This document shows positions 63,272 through 64,000 of a DNA stretch of 64,000 bases, piece after piece; positions within the stretch are counted from its first letter, which is position 1, and each line of letters begins with the position of its first letter. The DNA lies in contig NZ_FNAT01000007.1 of NCBI RefSeq assembly GCF_900102015.1, forward strand, positions 157,364 through 221,363, written 5' to 3'. The DNA comes from Limimaricola pyoseonensis. GTDB taxonomy: Bacteria > Pseudomonadota > Alphaproteobacteria > Rhodobacterales > Rhodobacteraceae. A model generated the notes under the pieces. The model saw nothing but the letters and a program-made list of their open reading frames with translations, did not search any database and was not told the origin of the DNA. The position numbers and the translations under genes are program-made.

Positions 63272-63684
63272 CAGGGAGCCGAATGGCCCCGGATTGCGGA
63301 TATTCCGCCCTCGTATGACCTGTGCCGCCAAGTGGCCCGAACCGGGCCTCTCGTGGAGCGGCCCCTTCGGAAATGACGGAAGGCCCCGGCACCGCTCCGA
63401 GCGTCTCGACGTGGCCCAGCAGCGCGTGGTTCATGAAAAAATTCCTGTCGCATCACGCGATCCGCATTCCGAATTAATTAGATGTATTAATATTTATATT
63501 TAGCCCGTATTAATTATTTTTATCCCGCTCTCGTAGATGGCTTCTGATTTGCGCGCTCGCCCGCCGGTGTTTTCGCGGCTCGCCGCAAAGGAATGGTCTA
63601 AGTTACATTGATCTATTGATAATTGTATGCAGCTCGGGTGCACTCTCCGGTGTCAGGCGTTTACTGGTATCGGAGTTTTTCGTA
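63272..63684. other. Gene-free leader with AT-rich block
   Basis: 413 bp with no convincing gene. From 63471 to 63524 the sequence is almost pure A and T, with ATTAAT three times, in otherwise GC-rich DNA. Such tracts are typical binding sites for H-NS-like or MucR/Ros silencers in front of surface-protein genes. GGAG 10 nt before ATG 63685 is the probable ribosome binding site. Confidence 0.5.
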
Positions 63685-64000
63685 ATGACCACGGTTTCCA
63701 TCTCCCCCGCCGCCAATACCGAATCCTCGTTGAATTACCTGATCTTCGTGGTCAGCCTGTCGGAGGCGGCCGCGGATGCCGTCTCTTTCAATTACCGGAC
63801 GCTTGCCGGCACGGCGGAGGACGAGGATCTCTACCACGGGCTGAACTCCTCTGCGACGTCGGGCCGGCTCAGCTTCGCGCCGGGCGAGACGACCAAAGAG
63901 ATCGCCATCCGCATCTCCGGCGACAGCCTCGACGAGCGCGACGAGAGCGTGGTGATGCAGCTGTCGGAACTGACGCCGAATGCCAGCTTCGCCGGCGGCG
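63685..64000 (+). CDS. Calx-beta domain protein (5' part only)
   Basis: The first 105 residues of a protein cut by the window end. After MTTVSISPAANTESSLNYLI, the segment VSFNYRTLAGTAEDEDLYHG followed by GRLSFAPGETTKEIAIRIS and DESVVMQLSELTPNASF is a Calx-beta domain, a calcium-binding beta sandwich. Long proteins with such repeats in this group are often secreted RTX-type or adhesion proteins exported by type I systems; no N-terminal signal is seen, which agrees with that route. Confidence 0.75.
   Translation, partial: MTTVSISPAANTESSLNYLIFVVSLSEAAADAVSFNYRTLAGTAEDEDLYHGLNSSATSGRLSFAPGETTKEIAIRISGDSLDERDESVVMQLSELTPNASFAGG

Overview
The window is GC-rich DNA with tightly packed operons, many of them joined by GTGA or ATGA start/stop overlaps. 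Its transporter and regulator families are typical of alphaproteobacteria. A Rhodobacterales-type tRNA-Phe 3' end and an lsr (AI-2 uptake) locus make a Paracoccaceae/Roseobacteraceae-like host most likely; this is inference from gene content, not a database match.

Layout. 1-4861: a partial sulfotransferase, then a pair of PNPOx-fold genes and two c-type cytochrome genes. 4862-22984: an accessory island of lower and uneven GC. It holds a roughly 1 kb gene-free stretch full of nested RNA-like helices including a possible pseudoknot (5069-6075), and two direct copies, 11.2 kb apart, of a divergent HTH-regulator/unknown-protein module (left copy frameshifted). Between the copies lie a polysaccharide pair (DUF3131 protein and a three-domain GH18-like/NodB/GT2 protein), a tyrosine recombinase and a protein faintly like phage replication initiators. 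To the right come small proteins, repeat-rich non-coding DNA, a second tyrosine recombinase and a gamma-glutamylcyclotransferase-like gene. The island ends in a 48 bp 3' fragment of tRNA-Phe(GAA), a probable attachment site.

23050-30497: a LuxR-type regulator and a PotABCD-type ABC transporter bracketed by two SxxK serine hydrolases (class C beta-lactamase / 6-aminohexanoate-dimer hydrolase fold), probably hydrolysing and importing an amide or ester. 30700-41587: a LacI-controlled operon encoding an LplB/YtcP-type ABC importer, two ADP-ribosylglycohydrolase-fold proteins, a CaiB-type CoA-transferase and a CitE-type lyase. This looks like an undescribed catabolic route for an N- or O-glycosylated compound whose aglycone or acid is activated by CoA and cleaved. 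41751-46305: a MarR-regulated RND efflux pump. 46579-53521: a LacI-regulated glucoside ABC importer with a GH1 beta-glucosidase.

53555-53932: an orphan MbcA/ParS-type antitoxin-like protein. 54427-63215: a complete lsr autoinducer-2 uptake and processing locus (lsrACDB with a RhaD-like class II aldolase on the minus strand, lsrR-lsrK-lsrG on the plus strand), with paired palindromic operators over both divergent promoters. No lsrF is present; the aldolase occupies its place. The window ends in an AT-rich leader and the start of a Calx-beta repeat protein.
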